Positions 26,195 through 36,243 of a stretch of DNA of 64,000 nucleotides are shown in pieces. The stretch comes from Rhodococcoides fascians NBRC 12155 = LMG 3623 (GTDB lineage: Bacteria; Actinomycetota; Actinomycetes; Mycobacteriales; Mycobacteriaceae). Position numbers and translations under genes: made by a program. The stretch is from NCBI RefSeq assembly GCF_001894785.1, contig NZ_BCWW01000001.1, positions 62,001 to 126,000 on the forward strand, given 5' to 3'. Numbering within the stretch: position 1 is the stretch's first letter; each line of letters begins with the position of its first letter. The notes below the pieces were generated by a model, which saw only the letters and a program-made list of their open reading frames with translations, did no database searches and had not been told where the DNA came from.

Positions 26195-28132
26195 GTGTCT
26201 GCAACCGGAATGCGCCCTGTTCGCTACACCGCCCTCGCCTGTGCTCTCCTGCTGGTGCCGCTGGTTGCGTGCAGCAGTAGCGACGACGCCGGTACCGAGA
26301 CCGCCGCAGCGGACAGTTGCGTACTCGGTGCCAGTGGCGGCACCCCGGTAGGAAAGGCCCCGAGCACCGGCTCGGGTGACATCTCCACCAATCCGGAAGT
26401 GGCGACCGGATATCGGTCGAACATGACTCCAGTGGAGACGCCGTCGTACTCGGTCTCCACCGCCAACCCGGTCTCCACGGAGGCCGCATGCGAGGTACTA
26501 CGCGACGGCGGCACCGCGGCCGACGCCCTCATCGTGGCGCAGACCGTGCTCGGGCTCGTCGAACCCCAGTCGTCGGGAATCGGCGGCGGAGCGTTTCTGA
26601 TGTACTACGACGCCGCGTCGGGGGAGGTGCAGAGTTACGACGGTCGCGAGACCGCGCCGATGAGTGCCAACGGCGACTACCTGCGCTACATCGACGACGT
26701 CAACCGCACTGTGCCGCAACCGGATGCGCGGTCCAGTGGCCGATCGATCGGTGTGCCGGGCGTTGTGCGCATGCTCGAGCAGGCCCACGAGGATCACGGC
26801 GACAAGCCGTGGGGGGATCTGTTCCGACCCGCGATCGAGCTCGCAGACAACGGAATCGAGATCAGCCCGCGCATGGCCTCGTCCATCGCGGACTCGGCAC
26901 CGAAGCTCGCACTCGACCCGGCGTCCAAGGACTACTTCTTGCAGCCCGACGGAACCGGTAAGCCTGCCGGCACGGTGCTGAACAATCCCGCGATGTCGAA
27001 GACGTTGTCCACCATCGCAACCGACGGTGCCGATGCCTTCTACACCGGCGACATCGCCCAGGCGATCGTCGACGCGGCAGCAGATACCACCGCCGGCCGT
27101 ACCCCGGGGCAGATCACGGTGGACGATCTCGCCGGCTACGAGCCGAAGACCCGTACCGCAGTGTGCACGCCGTACCGCGATCACGACATCTGCGGAATGC
27201 CGGGGCCGTCCTCCGGTGGAATCGCGGTGGCGTCGACGATGGGCATTCTGTCGAATTTCGATCTGGCGCAGTACGCCCCGACGGACATGGACGCCAACGG
27301 CGGCAAGCCGACCGCCGAGGCCGTGCACCTGATCTCCGAGGCCGAGCGTCTGGCCTACGCCGATCGCGACAAGTATGTCGCGGATCCGGACTTCGTACCC
27401 CTACCCGGCGGCTCGCCCGACACCCTGCTCGATCCCGAGTACCTCAGCAGCAGAGCAGGACTGATCGACGAAGGCACGTCGATGGGCACCGCGAAACCGG
27501 GCGACTTCGGGCCGGTACAGTTCGCCTCGTCCACCGATCCCGAGCACGGCACCAGCCACATCTCGATCGTCGACGGAAACGGCAACGCAGCCTCGATGAC
27601 GACGACCGTCGAGTCGGCCTTCGGCTCGTTCCACATGGTCGACGGCTTTCTGCTCAACAATCAGCTGACCGACTTCGCGGCCGCGCCGGTGGCCGAGGAC
27701 GGAACTCCCATGGCCAACCGTGTCGAGCCAGGCAAGCGCCCGCGCAGTTCGATGGCCCCGACCCTGGTGTTCGACCGCAGCGACGACGGCACACGCGGAG
27801 ATCTCGTTCTCGTCGCAGGCTCACCCGGCGGATCGGTGATCATCCAGTTCGTCGTGAAAACACTGGTAGGACTTCTCGATTGGGGAATGGACCCGCAGCA
27901 GGCGGTGTCGATGGTCGACTTCGGAGCGGCCAACACCCCGTCCACCAACTACGGCGGCGAACATCCCAACGTGTCCGGAGAGAACGATCCGGTCGTGGTG
28001 AAGCTGCGCGAGATGGGCCATCAGGTCTCGGTTGCCGACCAGTCGAGCGGGCTGAGCGCGTTGCAACGCACCGATGGTGGCTGGATCGGCGGAGCGGACC
28101 CGCGCCGCGAAGGTGAGGTACTGGGTGGATAG
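26195..28132 (+). CDS. ggt: Gamma-glutamyltransferase, lipoprotein
   Basis: 645 residues from GTG 26195 (ATG 26210 is an equally good start). The signal MRPVRYTALACALLLVPLVACS contains lipobox LVAC, so it should be anchored on the outer face of the membrane. The GGT domain starts near 75 (AACEVLRDGGTAADALIVAQ). The autocleavage site is HGTSHISIVDGNG, with the nucleophilic Thr at about 453, and SPGGSVIIQ is the oxyanion region. GGT hydrolyses or transfers the gamma-glutamyl group of glutathione-like compounds (EC 2.3.2.2). In mycothiol-using actinobacteria the natural substrate may be something else. Convergent with kdpE; 21 bp after the GGDEF-EAL gene. Confidence 0.9.
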   Translation: MSATGMRPVRYTALACALLLVPLVACSSSDDAGTETAAADSCVLGASGGTPVGKAPSTGSGDISTNPEVATGYRSNMTPVETPSYSVSTANPVSTEAACEVLRDGGTAADALIVAQTVLGLVEPQSSGIGGGAFLMYYDAASGEVQSYDGRETAPMSANGDYLRYIDDVNRTVPQPDARSSGRSIGVPGVVRMLEQAHEDHGDKPWGDLFRPAIELADNGIEISPRMASSIADSAPKLALDPASKDYFLQPDGTGKPAGTVLNNPAMSKTLSTIATDGADAFYTGDIAQAIVDAAADTTAGRTPGQITVDDLAGYEPKTRTAVCTPYRDHDICGMPGPSSGGIAVASTMGILSNFDLAQYAPTDMDANGGKPTAEAVHLISEAERLAYADRDKYVADPDFVPLPGGSPDTLLDPEYLSSRAGLIDEGTSMGTAKPGDFGPVQFASSTDPEHGTSHISIVDGNGNAASMTTTVESAFGSFHMVDGFLLNNQLTDFAAAPVAEDGTPMANRVEPGKRPRSSMAPTLVFDRSDDGTRGDLVLVAGSPGGSVIIQFVVKTLVGLLDWGMDPQQAVSMVDFGAANTPSTNYGGEHPNVSGENDPVVVKLREMGHQVSVADQSSGLSALQRTDGGWIGGADPRREGEVLGG

Positions 28133-28151
28133 GTGCGGGCGCGGGTAGCGC

Positions 28152-28829
28152 TCAGCTCACGAATCGATAGCCCATGCCGGTTTCGGTGATCAGATGTACC
28201 GGTGCCGCTGGGTCTCGTTCCAACTTCTGGCGTAGTTGGCCGAGATAGATTCGCAGATAATGCGTTTCGCGTTCGTGCCCGGGTCCCCACACGGTACGCA
28301 GAATGTCTTTCTGCGACACCAGCTTTCCTTCGTTACGGACGAGCAGCTCCAACACTCCCCACTCGGTGCGGGTCAGGTGCACGTTCTCGCCCTGTCGAAC
28401 AACGGTTTTGGCAGCGAGGTCGACGGTGAAGTCCGCGGTCTCGACGATGGGGTCCGGCACCGATTGCGGGCCGCGGCGCAGGGCCGCGCGTAGCCGCGCC
28501 AGCAGCTCGTCCATGCCGAACGGCTTGGTCACGAAGTCGTCCGCTCCGGCATCGAGCGCCTCGACGGTGTCGGCCGAGTCGGTGCGCGCCGAGAGCACCA
28601 GAATCGGCACATCGGTCCATCCGCGCAGACCTGCTATGACGTCGATCCCGTCGATGTCGGGCAGACCGAGGTCCAGAATCACGATGTCCGGATGAAAGTT
28701 CGCGGCCACCCGCAGTGCTTCCCCACCCGTAGCCGCACTGACGACCTCGAATCCGCGGACGTTCAGATTGATCCGCAGCGCCCGCACGATCTGTGGTTCG
28801 TCGTCGACGACGAGCGCCCGTACCTTCAC
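28152..28829 (-). CDS. kdpE: KdpE response regulator
   Basis: 225 residues. Receiver domain with acidic pocket D9/D10, phospho-acceptor D53 (IVILDLGLPDIDG), Thr/Ser in VLSARTD and K in FVTKPFGMDEL. The C-terminal OmpR/PhoB winged helix ends in LTRTEWGVLELL, HYLRIYLGQLRQKLERD and GMGYRFVS. Phosphorylated KdpE activates the kdpFABC genes when potassium is low or turgor falls. It overlaps kdpD by 4 bp at the end of the operon, so sensor and regulator are made together. Confidence 0.93.
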   Translation of the reverse strand: MKVRALVVDDEPQIVRALRINLNVRGFEVVSAATGGEALRVAANFHPDIVILDLGLPDIDGIDVIAGLRGWTDVPILVLSARTDSADTVEALDAGADDFVTKPFGMDELLARLRAALRRGPQSVPDPIVETADFTVDLAAKTVVRQGENVHLTRTEWGVLELLVRNEGKLVSQKDILRTVWGPGHERETHYLRIYLGQLRQKLERDPAAPVHLITETGMGYRFVS

Positions 28830-31279
28830 CTGCTCGCCGCCTTCAACTCGACCGTCATCGTCAGCCCTCCGCCGACGGTGTCCGACGCCGTGACGGTACC
28901 GCCCATGGCCCGCACGAATCCTCGCACCACCGACAAGCCGAGTCCGACGCCCACCGAATTGTCGCGATCGCCGAGGCGTTGGAACGCGTCGAACATCGTC
29001 GCCTCGGCCCCGACGGTGATACCGGGGCCGTGGTCGACGACGGAGATGGCGGCGAGATCACCGTGCACTGCGGCACGCACGGTGATCTCGCCGGTAGGGG
29101 CGTAGCGGGCACTGTTGGCCACCAGGTTCGCGAGCACTCGTTCGAGCAGTCCCGGATCGGCGAGCACTTCGACGTCGCCCACCTCGACCCGTACCCGCTC
29201 GTCGGCTCCCACCAGCGCGCCTGCCAGTACGTCGTCGACGAAGACGGGACGCAGACTCGGTTGCACCACACCGGCTTGCAGCCGCGACGAGTCGAGCAGA
29301 TTGGTCACCAGTGCCGTCAACTGGTCGGCCGACTCGTCGATGGTGGCGAGCAGTTCGTCGGTGTCCTCGGGCGAGAACTGAACGTCGGTGCTGCGCAGCG
29401 ACGACGACGCTGCCTTGACCGCCGACAGCGGCGTCCGCAGATCGTGGCTGACGGCCGAGAGCAATGCTCGACGCAACGCATCGGCCTCGGCGAGTGCGTT
29501 GGCGCGGCTGGCTTCCTCGGCGAGCCGGGCTTGGCGCACCATGCCCGCGGCTTGGTTGGCCACGGCTGCGAGGACGCGGCGATCGTGGGCGCGGGTACGT
29601 TCGCCGACGAGCAGCAGCGTGAAATCGCCCGCGTCGATTTCGGTGTCGGCCCCGTTGCGATCGGTCGGCGGGTGCTCGCCCGAGCTGCCGACGATGGATC
29701 GGGACTGGTTGTCCCACAGTGCGACGCCGGACTGGCGATACGTCTCCCGTGCGCGCTCGAGCAGCGCGCCCAGATCGGCACCGCGAAGGACGGACCCTGC
29801 GAACAGGGTCAACAGTTCGGCTTCCTGCGTCGCGCGCCGTGCCTGACGCGTCCGCCGAGCAGCCGCATCCACCAAGGCCGCGACCGCGACAGCGACCAAC
29901 AGCAGCACGACGGTCACGACGAAGTTGTCCGGCTCGGCGATCGTCAGGCTGTATCTGGGTGTGGTGAAGAAATAGTTGAGCAGAAATCCTGCGATCAGCG
30001 CCGAGAGTGCTGCCGGGGCAACACCTCCCAGCAGCGCCACACACAGCACCACCATGAAGAACAGGGCGCTCTCACCGCTGGAATCGAAATCGGGACCGAC
30101 CGTGCTCAGCACCGCCGCGGCAAGGCAGGGCACCAGCACCGCGGCGAGCCAGGCGATCACCCGTCGACGACCCGAATCGACCTGCAGACTCCGCCGACGG
30201 GCCTGCTCGGCGTGAGTGACCATGTGCACGTCGATCTTTCCGGAGTTCTGCACGACGGCCGCGCCGATACCCTCGTCGAGAATGCGGGCGGCGCGTGACC
30301 GTCTCGAGGTACCGATCACCAACTGGGTGGCGTTCACTCCGCGGGCGAAATCGAGCAGAGTGGTGGGCACGTCGTCCCCGACGACGCTGTGCACACTCGC
30401 ACCGAGGCCGGCGGCGAGCTTGCGCACGGAACCCATCTGCGGTGCGGACACGCCCATGAGGCCGTCTCCGCGAACGATGTGCAGCACCATCAGTTCGGCA
30501 CTCGACTTCGAGGCGATCCGGCTCGCCCGCCGCAGCAGGGTTTCCGACTCGGGGCCGCCCGTCACCGCGACCACCACCCGCTCGCGCGCCTCCCAGGTGT
30601 CGGTGATGCGATTGTCTTTGCGGTACTTCACCAATGCGGCGTCGACCTGGTCGGCGATCCACAGCAGTGCGAGCTCACGCAGAGCCGTCAGATTGCCGCC
30701 GCGGAAGTAGTTGCTCAGCGCGGCGTCCACCTTGTCGGCGGCGTAGACGTTGCCGTGCCGCAGCCTGCTCCGCAGCGCCTCGGGTGTGATGTCGACCAGC
30801 TCGACTTCGTCGGCCGCCCGAACCACGCTGTCGGGAACCGTCTCTCGCTGCGGAACACCGGTGATCTGCTGCACCACGTCGTTCAGAGATTCGAGGTGCT
30901 GCACATTGAGGGTGGAGATGACATCGATGCCCGCGTCGAGCAGCACTTCGACGTCCTGCCAACGCTTGTCGTGGACGCTGCCCGGAGTGTTGGTGTGCGC
31001 CAGCTCGTCGACGAGCACCACCTCGGGACGACGCGTCAGGACCGCGTCGAGATCGAGTTCCTGCGCCGAGGCTCCTCGGTAACGGACGGTGGCCATCGGC
31101 AGGACTTCGATTCCCTCGAGCGCCTCGATGGTTCGCGCCCGCCCGTGGGTTTCGACGACGGCCGCGACCACGTCACGTCCGCGATCCTGCAGCCGACGAG
31201 CTTCGCCGAGCATGGCGAAAGTCTTACCGACGCCGGGTGCGGCACCGAGGTAGATCCGCAGCTCACCCCTGTCCGCCAC
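28826..31279 (-). CDS. kdpD: KdpD potassium-sensing histidine kinase
   Basis: 817 residues from GTG 31279, which has AGGAG seven bases upstream; an earlier GTG at 31294 has none. N-terminal KdpD domain with Walker-like GAAPGVGKTFAML and VDELAHTNTPGS; then a universal-stress-like domain (VVVAVTGGPESETLLRRA); four close membrane helices (about 395-490); GAF-like segment; HisKA with phospho-acceptor His in SAVSHDLRTPLSAVK; HATPase motifs LVTNLLDSSRL, NLVANSARYAP, VDHGPGI, GVGLGLSVVRGFV. It senses potassium and controls KdpE phosphorylation. It overlaps kdpC's end by 17 bp and kdpE by 4 bp. Confidence 0.92.
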   Translation of the reverse strand: MADRGELRIYLGAAPGVGKTFAMLGEARRLQDRGRDVVAAVVETHGRARTIEALEGIEVLPMATVRYRGASAQELDLDAVLTRRPEVVLVDELAHTNTPGSVHDKRWQDVEVLLDAGIDVISTLNVQHLESLNDVVQQITGVPQRETVPDSVVRAADEVELVDITPEALRSRLRHGNVYAADKVDAALSNYFRGGNLTALRELALLWIADQVDAALVKYRKDNRITDTWEARERVVVAVTGGPESETLLRRASRIASKSSAELMVLHIVRGDGLMGVSAPQMGSVRKLAAGLGASVHSVVGDDVPTTLLDFARGVNATQLVIGTSRRSRAARILDEGIGAAVVQNSGKIDVHMVTHAEQARRRSLQVDSGRRRVIAWLAAVLVPCLAAAVLSTVGPDFDSSGESALFFMVVLCVALLGGVAPAALSALIAGFLLNYFFTTPRYSLTIAEPDNFVVTVVLLLVAVAVAALVDAAARRTRQARRATQEAELLTLFAGSVLRGADLGALLERARETYRQSGVALWDNQSRSIVGSSGEHPPTDRNGADTEIDAGDFTLLLVGERTRAHDRRVLAAVANQAAGMVRQARLAEEASRANALAEADALRRALLSAVSHDLRTPLSAVKAASSSLRSTDVQFSPEDTDELLATIDESADQLTALVTNLLDSSRLQAGVVQPSLRPVFVDDVLAGALVGADERVRVEVGDVEVLADPGLLERVLANLVANSARYAPTGEITVRAAVHGDLAAISVVDHGPGITVGAEATMFDAFQRLGDRDNSVGVGLGLSVVRGFVRAMGGTVTASDTVGGGLTMTVELKAASR

Positions 31280-31919
31280 AGCCTGTCTCCTCACCCGGCC
31301 GGTATGCGTCCCGCAGTGCCAGGTTCAACTCCGGGACATTCACCGCTTCGGCACCGAGTACACCGTACTGCGGGCCGCGGGTGTACTGGTCGACCAGAGC
31401 CTCCACCTCGCTCACCGGCGCGCCGTTGACCTGCGCCACCCGGGCGACCTGGAGCGCCGCGTAGGCGGGACTGATGTCGGGATCGATACCGGATCCGGAG
31501 CCGGTGACGGCGTCGGCCGGAATCACGGACGGGTCGACGTTCTCCCGGGCGGCGATCGCGGCCCGGCGCTGCTCGACGAACGACGCGAGTACCTCGCTCG
31601 ACGGGCCCTGATTGGTCGGCAGTGCGGCGGCCGGATCACCGGGAGCGAACGCATCGTCGTCCGATACCGAGCCCGTAACGCGGGTGTGGAAGAACGGATC
31701 CGGCTCTCCCGGAGCAACCTGCGGATCGACGCCGATCAACGAGCTTCCGACGACGCAGCCCTGTGCGTCACGCAGCGGCGACCCCTCGGCGGAGTCGGTG
31801 CCGATGCGGCTGATGCCCCAGACCACAGCCGGATAGGCGATGCCGAGGATCACGGTGAGCGCCAGCAGCACTGCGAAGCCGGCGACGACCTGACGGAGAA
31901 ATCCCTGTACGAAACGCAT
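31263..31919 (-). CDS. kdpC: Potassium-transporting ATPase KdpC subunit
   Basis: 218 residues with one N-terminal membrane helix (VVAGFAVLLALTVILGIAYP) and a soluble domain outside the membrane: GSSLIGVDPQVAPGEPDPFF is the conserved segment after the helix, and GSGSGIDPDISPAYAALQVARV the characteristic KdpC C-terminal motif with the Gln/Val-Ala-Arg pattern. KdpC assembles with KdpA and KdpB and raises the potassium affinity. It begins 2 bp after kdpB stops and its end overlaps kdpD. Confidence 0.93.
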   Translation of the reverse strand: MRFVQGFLRQVVAGFAVLLALTVILGIAYPAVVWGISRIGTDSAEGSPLRDAQGCVVGSSLIGVDPQVAPGEPDPFFHTRVTGSVSDDDAFAPGDPAAALPTNQGPSSEVLASFVEQRRAAIAARENVDPSVIPADAVTGSGSGIDPDISPAYAALQVARVAQVNGAPVSEVEALVDQYTRGPQYGVLGAEAVNVPELNLALRDAYRPGEETGCGGQG

Positions 31920-31921
31920 GG

Positions 31922-33934
31922 TCAGCCAATCCCTGGAATGAGTCGAACGAGCAGGTCGATGAGCCAGATACCGACGAACGGACTGATGACGCCGCCGACG
32001 CCGTAGACGAGCAGGTTCCGCCGCAGCAACGCAGCTGCGGACGCCGGGGTGTATCGAACCCCTTTGAGTGCCAACGGAATCAGCGCCACGATGACGAGCG
32101 CATTGAAGATCACCGCGGACAGGATCGCCGATTCCGGGGTCGCCAGGTGCATGATGTTGAGCCCGCCCAGCTGGGGGTAGACGGTGGAGAACATCGCCGG
32201 CAGAATCGCGAAGTACTTCGCCAGGTCGTTGGCCAACGAAAACGTCGTCAGAGCACCGCGAGTGATGAGCAACTGCTTACCGATCTCGACGATCTCGATC
32301 AGTTTGGTCGGGTCGGAATCGAGGTCCACCATGTTGCCGGCTTCCTTGGCGGCCGAGGTACCGGTGTTCATCGCGACGCCGACGTCGGCCTGCGCGAGAG
32401 CCGGGGCGTCGTTGGTGCCGTCGCCGGTCATCGCAACGAGCCTGCCGCCTTCCTGCTCCTGTCGGATGAGCGTGAGCTTGTCCTCCGGGGTGGCCTCGGC
32501 CAGGTAGTCGTCGACACCTGCCTCGGCGGCAATGGCTTTGGCGGTCAACGGATTGTCGCCGGTCACCATCACGGTTCGGATGCCCATGGCCCGCAGCTGA
32601 GCGAACCGTTCGGCAATGCCGGGCTTGACGACGTCCGAGAGCTCGACGACACCGAGAGCGCGAGCTGCAGAACCGGTTTCACGTACCGCAACCACCAGCG
32701 GAGTGCCGCCGTTCTGGGCGATCTCGTGCACGGTACCGTCCAGATCCGCGGTGCCGCCGCCGTCGCGAATCCAGCTGTAGACCGAATCCGCTGCACCCTT
32801 GCGGATCTCCATGCCCGGTAGATCCAATCCGCTCATCCGAGTTTGCGCCGTGAACGCCACGAACTCGCCGCGCTCGGATTCGCCTTCTGCCGTGACGGAG
32901 TCGAAGTCTCGCTCGACCAGTTCGACGATGCTGCGTCCCTCGGGGGTGCCGTCGGCCAGCGACGAGAGCCGAGCCGCACGAGCCAATTCGGCGGCGTCGA
33001 TGCCCGTCGCCGGATGCAGGCCGGTGGCGCGACGGTTACCGAAGGTGATGGTGCCGGTCTTGTCCATCAGCAGGGTGTCGATGTCGCCCGCCGCCTCCAC
33101 GGCCCGGCCGGACATCGCGAGGACGTTGCGCTGCACCAACCGGTCCATGCCCGCGATACCGATGGCCGAGAGCAGTGCCCCGATGGTCGTGGGGATCAGA
33201 CAGACGAGCAGGGCAATCAGCTGGATTGGATCCTGTTGCTGTCCCGAGTAATTCGACATAGGACCGATGGCGACGACAGCGAAGAGAAACACGATGGTCA
33301 GCGACGCGAGCAGGATGTTCAGGGCGATCTCGTTCGGAGTCTTCTGCCGCGCGGCACCCTCGACGAGTGCGATCATTCGATCGACGAACGTCTCGCCCTG
33401 TGCTGCAGTGATTTTCACGACGATCTCGTCGGACAGCACGATCGTACCGCCGGTGACGGCCGACCGGTCGCCTCCGGATTCACGGACCACGGGAGCCGAC
33501 TCACCGGTGATGGCCGATTCGTCGACGGTCGCAATCCCTTCGATGACGTCGCCGTCGCCGGGAATGACCTCACCGGCCGAGACGACGACCTCGTCACCGA
33601 CCTTCAATTCGGCACCGGCCACCTCGGTGATCACGAACTCGGTTCCCGACGCCGTGCGTCGTCGAGCAGTAGTGTCTTGCTTCACCTTTCGCAGGCTGGC
33701 TGCCTGCGCCTTTCCGCGGCCTTCGGCGACGGATTCGGCGAGGTTCGCGAACAGCACCGTGAACCACAGCCAGCCGGTGACGAACCAGGCGAACACCGAC
33801 GGCTGAGCGATCGACAGAATCGTCGTGACGATCGAACCGAGGAAGACGACGAACATGACCGGGTTTCGGGCGAGGTGGCGCGGATCGAGTTTGCGGAACG
33901 CGCCGGGTAGAGCGGTGTTCAGTGACAGGTTCAT
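31922..33934 (-). CDS. kdpB: Potassium-transporting P-type ATPase KdpB
   Basis: 670 residues. P-type ATPase landmarks in order: actuator [14 protein letters not shown], ion-binding TM segment [21 protein letters not shown], phosphorylation motif [24 protein letters not shown] in the nucleotide domain, and hinge [20 protein letters not shown]. This is the catalytic subunit that hydrolyses ATP to drive potassium uptake by KdpA. Seven membrane helices fit the family. Its start overlaps kdpA by 4 bp (ATGA); kdpC follows after 2 bp. Length and motifs are standard. Confidence 0.96.
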   Translation of the reverse strand: MNLSLNTALPGAFRKLDPRHLARNPVMFVVFLGSIVTTILSIAQPSVFAWFVTGWLWFTVLFANLAESVAEGRGKAQAASLRKVKQDTTARRRTASGTEFVITEVAGAELKVGDEVVVSAGEVIPGDGDVIEGIATVDESAITGESAPVVRESGGDRSAVTGGTIVLSDEIVVKITAAQGETFVDRMIALVEGAARQKTPNEIALNILLASLTIVFLFAVVAIGPMSNYSGQQQDPIQLIALLVCLIPTTIGALLSAIGIAGMDRLVQRNVLAMSGRAVEAAGDIDTLLMDKTGTITFGNRRATGLHPATGIDAAELARAARLSSLADGTPEGRSIVELVERDFDSVTAEGESERGEFVAFTAQTRMSGLDLPGMEIRKGAADSVYSWIRDGGGTADLDGTVHEIAQNGGTPLVVAVRETGSAARALGVVELSDVVKPGIAERFAQLRAMGIRTVMVTGDNPLTAKAIAAEAGVDDYLAEATPEDKLTLIRQEQEGGRLVAMTGDGTNDAPALAQADVGVAMNTGTSAAKEAGNMVDLDSDPTKLIEIVEIGKQLLITRGALTTFSLANDLAKYFAILPAMFSTVYPQLGGLNIMHLATPESAILSAVIFNALVIVALIPLALKGVRYTPASAAALLRRNLLVYGVGGVISPFVGIWLIDLLVRLIPGIG

Positions 33935-35595
33935 TGCACGGCCTCTGCTATGGGTCCGAGAGCAAGTGCGGGGAAGAAGGTGAGGGCCGCGACCAGGATC
34001 GAGGTACCGATCAGCAGCGTGCCGAACAACGGTCCATCGGTGGGCAGGGTGCCGGCGTTGGGCGCGCTGCGTTTGGTCGTCGCCAGCGAACCGGCCAGGG
34101 CCAGTACGAAGACGATCGGCAGAAAGCGGCCGAGCAGCATCGCGATACCGAGGGAGATCTGGAACCAGTCGCTCGTCACCGTCAGGCCGCCGAAAGCGCT
34201 GCCGTTGTTGTTCGATGCCGATGCGTAGGCGTAGAGCACCTCGGTGAATCCGTGGATGCCGGGGTTGCCCTGGTAGCTCGTCGTCGATTCGAGTATCACC
34301 GTGATCGACGTGCCGACGAGCACGAGGATCGGCATCACGAGAACCGAGAGCGCGGCCATCGTGATCGCCCGTCGGCCCAGCTTCTTACCGAGGAATTCCG
34401 GAGTTCGGCCGACGAGCAGACCACCGACGAAGACGGCGATGACCGCGAGCACCAGCAATCCGTACAGGCCGGTGCCGACGCCACCGGGTGCGATCTCGCC
34501 GAACAACATGTTCAGCAACACGGCTCCGCCGCCCAGCGCAGACATACTGTCGTGCGCCGAATTGACTGCACCGGTGGATGTTCCGGTGGTGGAGACCGCG
34601 AACAGTGCCGACGCCGGGATGCCGAAGCGAACTTCCTTGCCTTCCATCATCGCGCCCGCGGCTGTTGCTGCGACTCCACGGGTACCGGATTCGGCGAACA
34701 ACGTCACCGCCAACAGCGTGGCCCACAGCGTTGCCATCACCGCCAACAGAGTCAGTCCCTGCTTACGGTTACCGATCATCGTGCCGAACGTACGAGTGAG
34801 GGCCACTGGGATCAGCAGCAACGAGATGATCTGCACGATATTGGTCAGTGGTGTCGGGTTCTCGAACGGATGCGCCGAGTTGGCCGCCAGAATGCCACCA
34901 CCGTTGGTGCCGATCTCCTTGATCGCCTCCTGCGAGGCAACGGGCGCAAGCGCATTGGTGACCGTCTGCCCATCGAGGCCGGTGGAGGTGAAGCCGGTCG
35001 AGAACGACATGACCGTGCCCTGAGCCAGCATGATCACCGCGACGAGAACGGAGAGCGGCAGCAGAATGCGGAGCGTCCCACGTGTGAGGTCGACCCAGAA
35101 ATTGCCGAGCTCACCGCCCGTCGACACCCGAACGAAGCCGCGCACGACGGCAATCGCCACCGCGAGACCGACTGCAGCAGAGACGAAGTTCTGCACCGCG
35201 AGCCCCAGCGGCTGCGTCAGATTCGACAGCGTGGTCTCGGGAACGTACGACTGCCAGTTGGTGTTGGTGACGAACGACGCCGCAGTGTTGAACGCCATCG
35301 CCGGACTCACCCCCGACAGGCCGCCGTTCAGCGGAAGCACACCCTGAATTCGCTGCAGTACGAACAGGAATACGACCCCGGCGAACGAGAACCCCAGCAG
35401 GCTGGTGGAATAGCCGACCCAGGTCTGCTCCGACGACGAGTTCACCCGGGCCACCCGATAGAGCAGACTCTCGACTCGAGTGTCGTGGGTCGAACCGAAC
35501 ACCCGGGCCATGTAGTCACCGAGCGGCACGTACGCCGCCGCCAACACGACGATGACCACAGCGATCTGAAGACCGGCTAGAAGAGCAGGATTCAT
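33931..35595 (-). CDS. kdpA: Potassium-transporting ATPase KdpA subunit
   Basis: 554 residues, ten or so membrane helices, superfamily of K+ transporters. Filter-loop segments are visible: [53 protein letters not shown] and [14 protein letters not shown], which hold the conserved Gly of the four selectivity loops. KdpA binds and moves K+ across the membrane, with energy from KdpB. Starts 7 bp after kdpF and overlaps kdpB by 4 bp. No odd features. Confidence 0.96.
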   Translation of the reverse strand: MNPALLAGLQIAVVIVVLAAAYVPLGDYMARVFGSTHDTRVESLLYRVARVNSSSEQTWVGYSTSLLGFSFAGVVFLFVLQRIQGVLPLNGGLSGVSPAMAFNTAASFVTNTNWQSYVPETTLSNLTQPLGLAVQNFVSAAVGLAVAIAVVRGFVRVSTGGELGNFWVDLTRGTLRILLPLSVLVAVIMLAQGTVMSFSTGFTSTGLDGQTVTNALAPVASQEAIKEIGTNGGGILAANSAHPFENPTPLTNIVQIISLLLIPVALTRTFGTMIGNRKQGLTLLAVMATLWATLLAVTLFAESGTRGVAATAAGAMMEGKEVRFGIPASALFAVSTTGTSTGAVNSAHDSMSALGGGAVLLNMLFGEIAPGGVGTGLYGLLVLAVIAVFVGGLLVGRTPEFLGKKLGRRAITMAALSVLVMPILVLVGTSITVILESTTSYQGNPGIHGFTEVLYAYASASNNNGSAFGGLTVTSDWFQISLGIAMLLGRFLPIVFVLALAGSLATTKRSAPNAGTLPTDGPLFGTLLIGTSILVAALTFFPALALGPIAEAVQ

Positions 35596-35602
35596 GGCGG
35601 CG

Positions 35603-35686
35603 TCAGAACCTCTCCGGATCGAGAAGAGCGACGAACAGGTAGACCGCGACGAACGCAGCCACCGTGAGACAGAGCAATTCGGTCAT
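35603..35686 (-). CDS. kdpF: KdpF small stabilising subunit (27 aa)
   Basis: ATG 35686 opens a 27-residue peptide: MTELLCLTVAAFVAVYLFVA then LLDPERF. It is a single membrane helix followed by the L-x-x-P-E-R/K-F tail that marks KdpF. KdpF sits with KdpA in the membrane and stabilises the Kdp complex. It is placed exactly before kdpA (7 bp gap) on the same strand, as in other kdpFABC operons. It is easily missed because it is so short. Confidence 0.88.
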   Translation of the reverse strand: MTELLCLTVAAFVAVYLFVALLDPERF

Positions 35687-35723
35687 TGCTCGATCTTGAA
35701 TCCCACCAGCGAACGAAAACGCG

Positions 35724-35743
35724 TTCCTTACGCTTTCCTACGC
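35724..35743 (-). promoter_or_regulatory. Tandem 10-bp direct repeats upstream of kdpF, candidate KdpE site
   Basis: Plus-strand copies TTCCTTACGC (35724-35733) and TTTCCTACGC (35734-35743) match at 8 of 10 positions and lie 38 bp upstream of the kdpF start. OmpR/PhoB-type regulators such as KdpE usually bind tandem repeats with 10-11 bp period, so this is a reasonable KdpE box; unproven. Confidence 0.4.
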
Positions 35744-35784
35744 CCACGACCTGCGGTCATGACGGAGTTTTTACGCCGACCCCG

Positions 35785-36243
35785 CTAGCGCTCCTCGATG
35801 TCGTCGACGCGGATTTCGACCGCATCCCTGTCGAGGGTGACGCCGAGCAGGTCCGCAACCACGTCGATGGCGATAGATGCCAGTTCTTCGCCCGCCGCCT
35901 GCAGATCGTCGCCGTACACGCCGATCACCGCGACGAACAGACCTGTGCAGGCGTGATCGTCGAGATCGAGGTCGATCTCGGTGGGCTGCGCCCCGTGTAC
36001 GCCTGCGAGAGCACGGCGCAGCGTCGTCTTGACGATGTGATCGCTGATCCGCAGCGAGTCCCGTGGATCGGCGGGTGAGCCGACCGGGAAGGCGCTGTCT
36101 ATCGGCCAGGTGCGACGCGTCGTATTGCGCACCTTCGCAAGGATGGACGAGCTGATGTCCACCCAGTTCGGTTCCTGCGGTGCCTCCCGAAGCTCGGTGG
36201 CAGCACGCGCGAGAACCGCATTCGGTTCTACCGGGTTCGCCAT
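35785..36243 (-). CDS. Asp23/Gls24-like protein
   Basis: 152 residues from ATG 36243. Residues about 55-152 look like the Asp23/Gls24 fold: DSLRISDHIVKTTLRRAL, TEIDLDLDDHACTGLFVAVIGVYG and ASIAIDVVADLLGVTL then VEIRVDDIEER. The N-terminal 50 residues are a variable extension. It overlaps the ECF sigma factor gene by 16 bp and is presumably co-translated with it. Asp23 proteins form envelope-associated complexes under alkaline or cell-wall stress. The facing operon at 36906 encodes several more Asp23 relatives. A role as sigma-factor partner is possible but is inference. Confidence 0.65.
   Translation of the reverse strand: MANPVEPNAVLARAATELREAPQEPNWVDISSSILAKVRNTTRRTWPIDSAFPVGSPADPRDSLRISDHIVKTTLRRALAGVHGAQPTEIDLDLDDHACTGLFVAVIGVYGDDLQAAGEELASIAIDVVADLLGVTLDRDAVEIRVDDIEER

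Noticed and set aside
28826-31294. kdpD starting at GTG 31294
   Set aside because: No ribosome site; GTG 31279 has AGGAG seven bases upstream and matches the family start.
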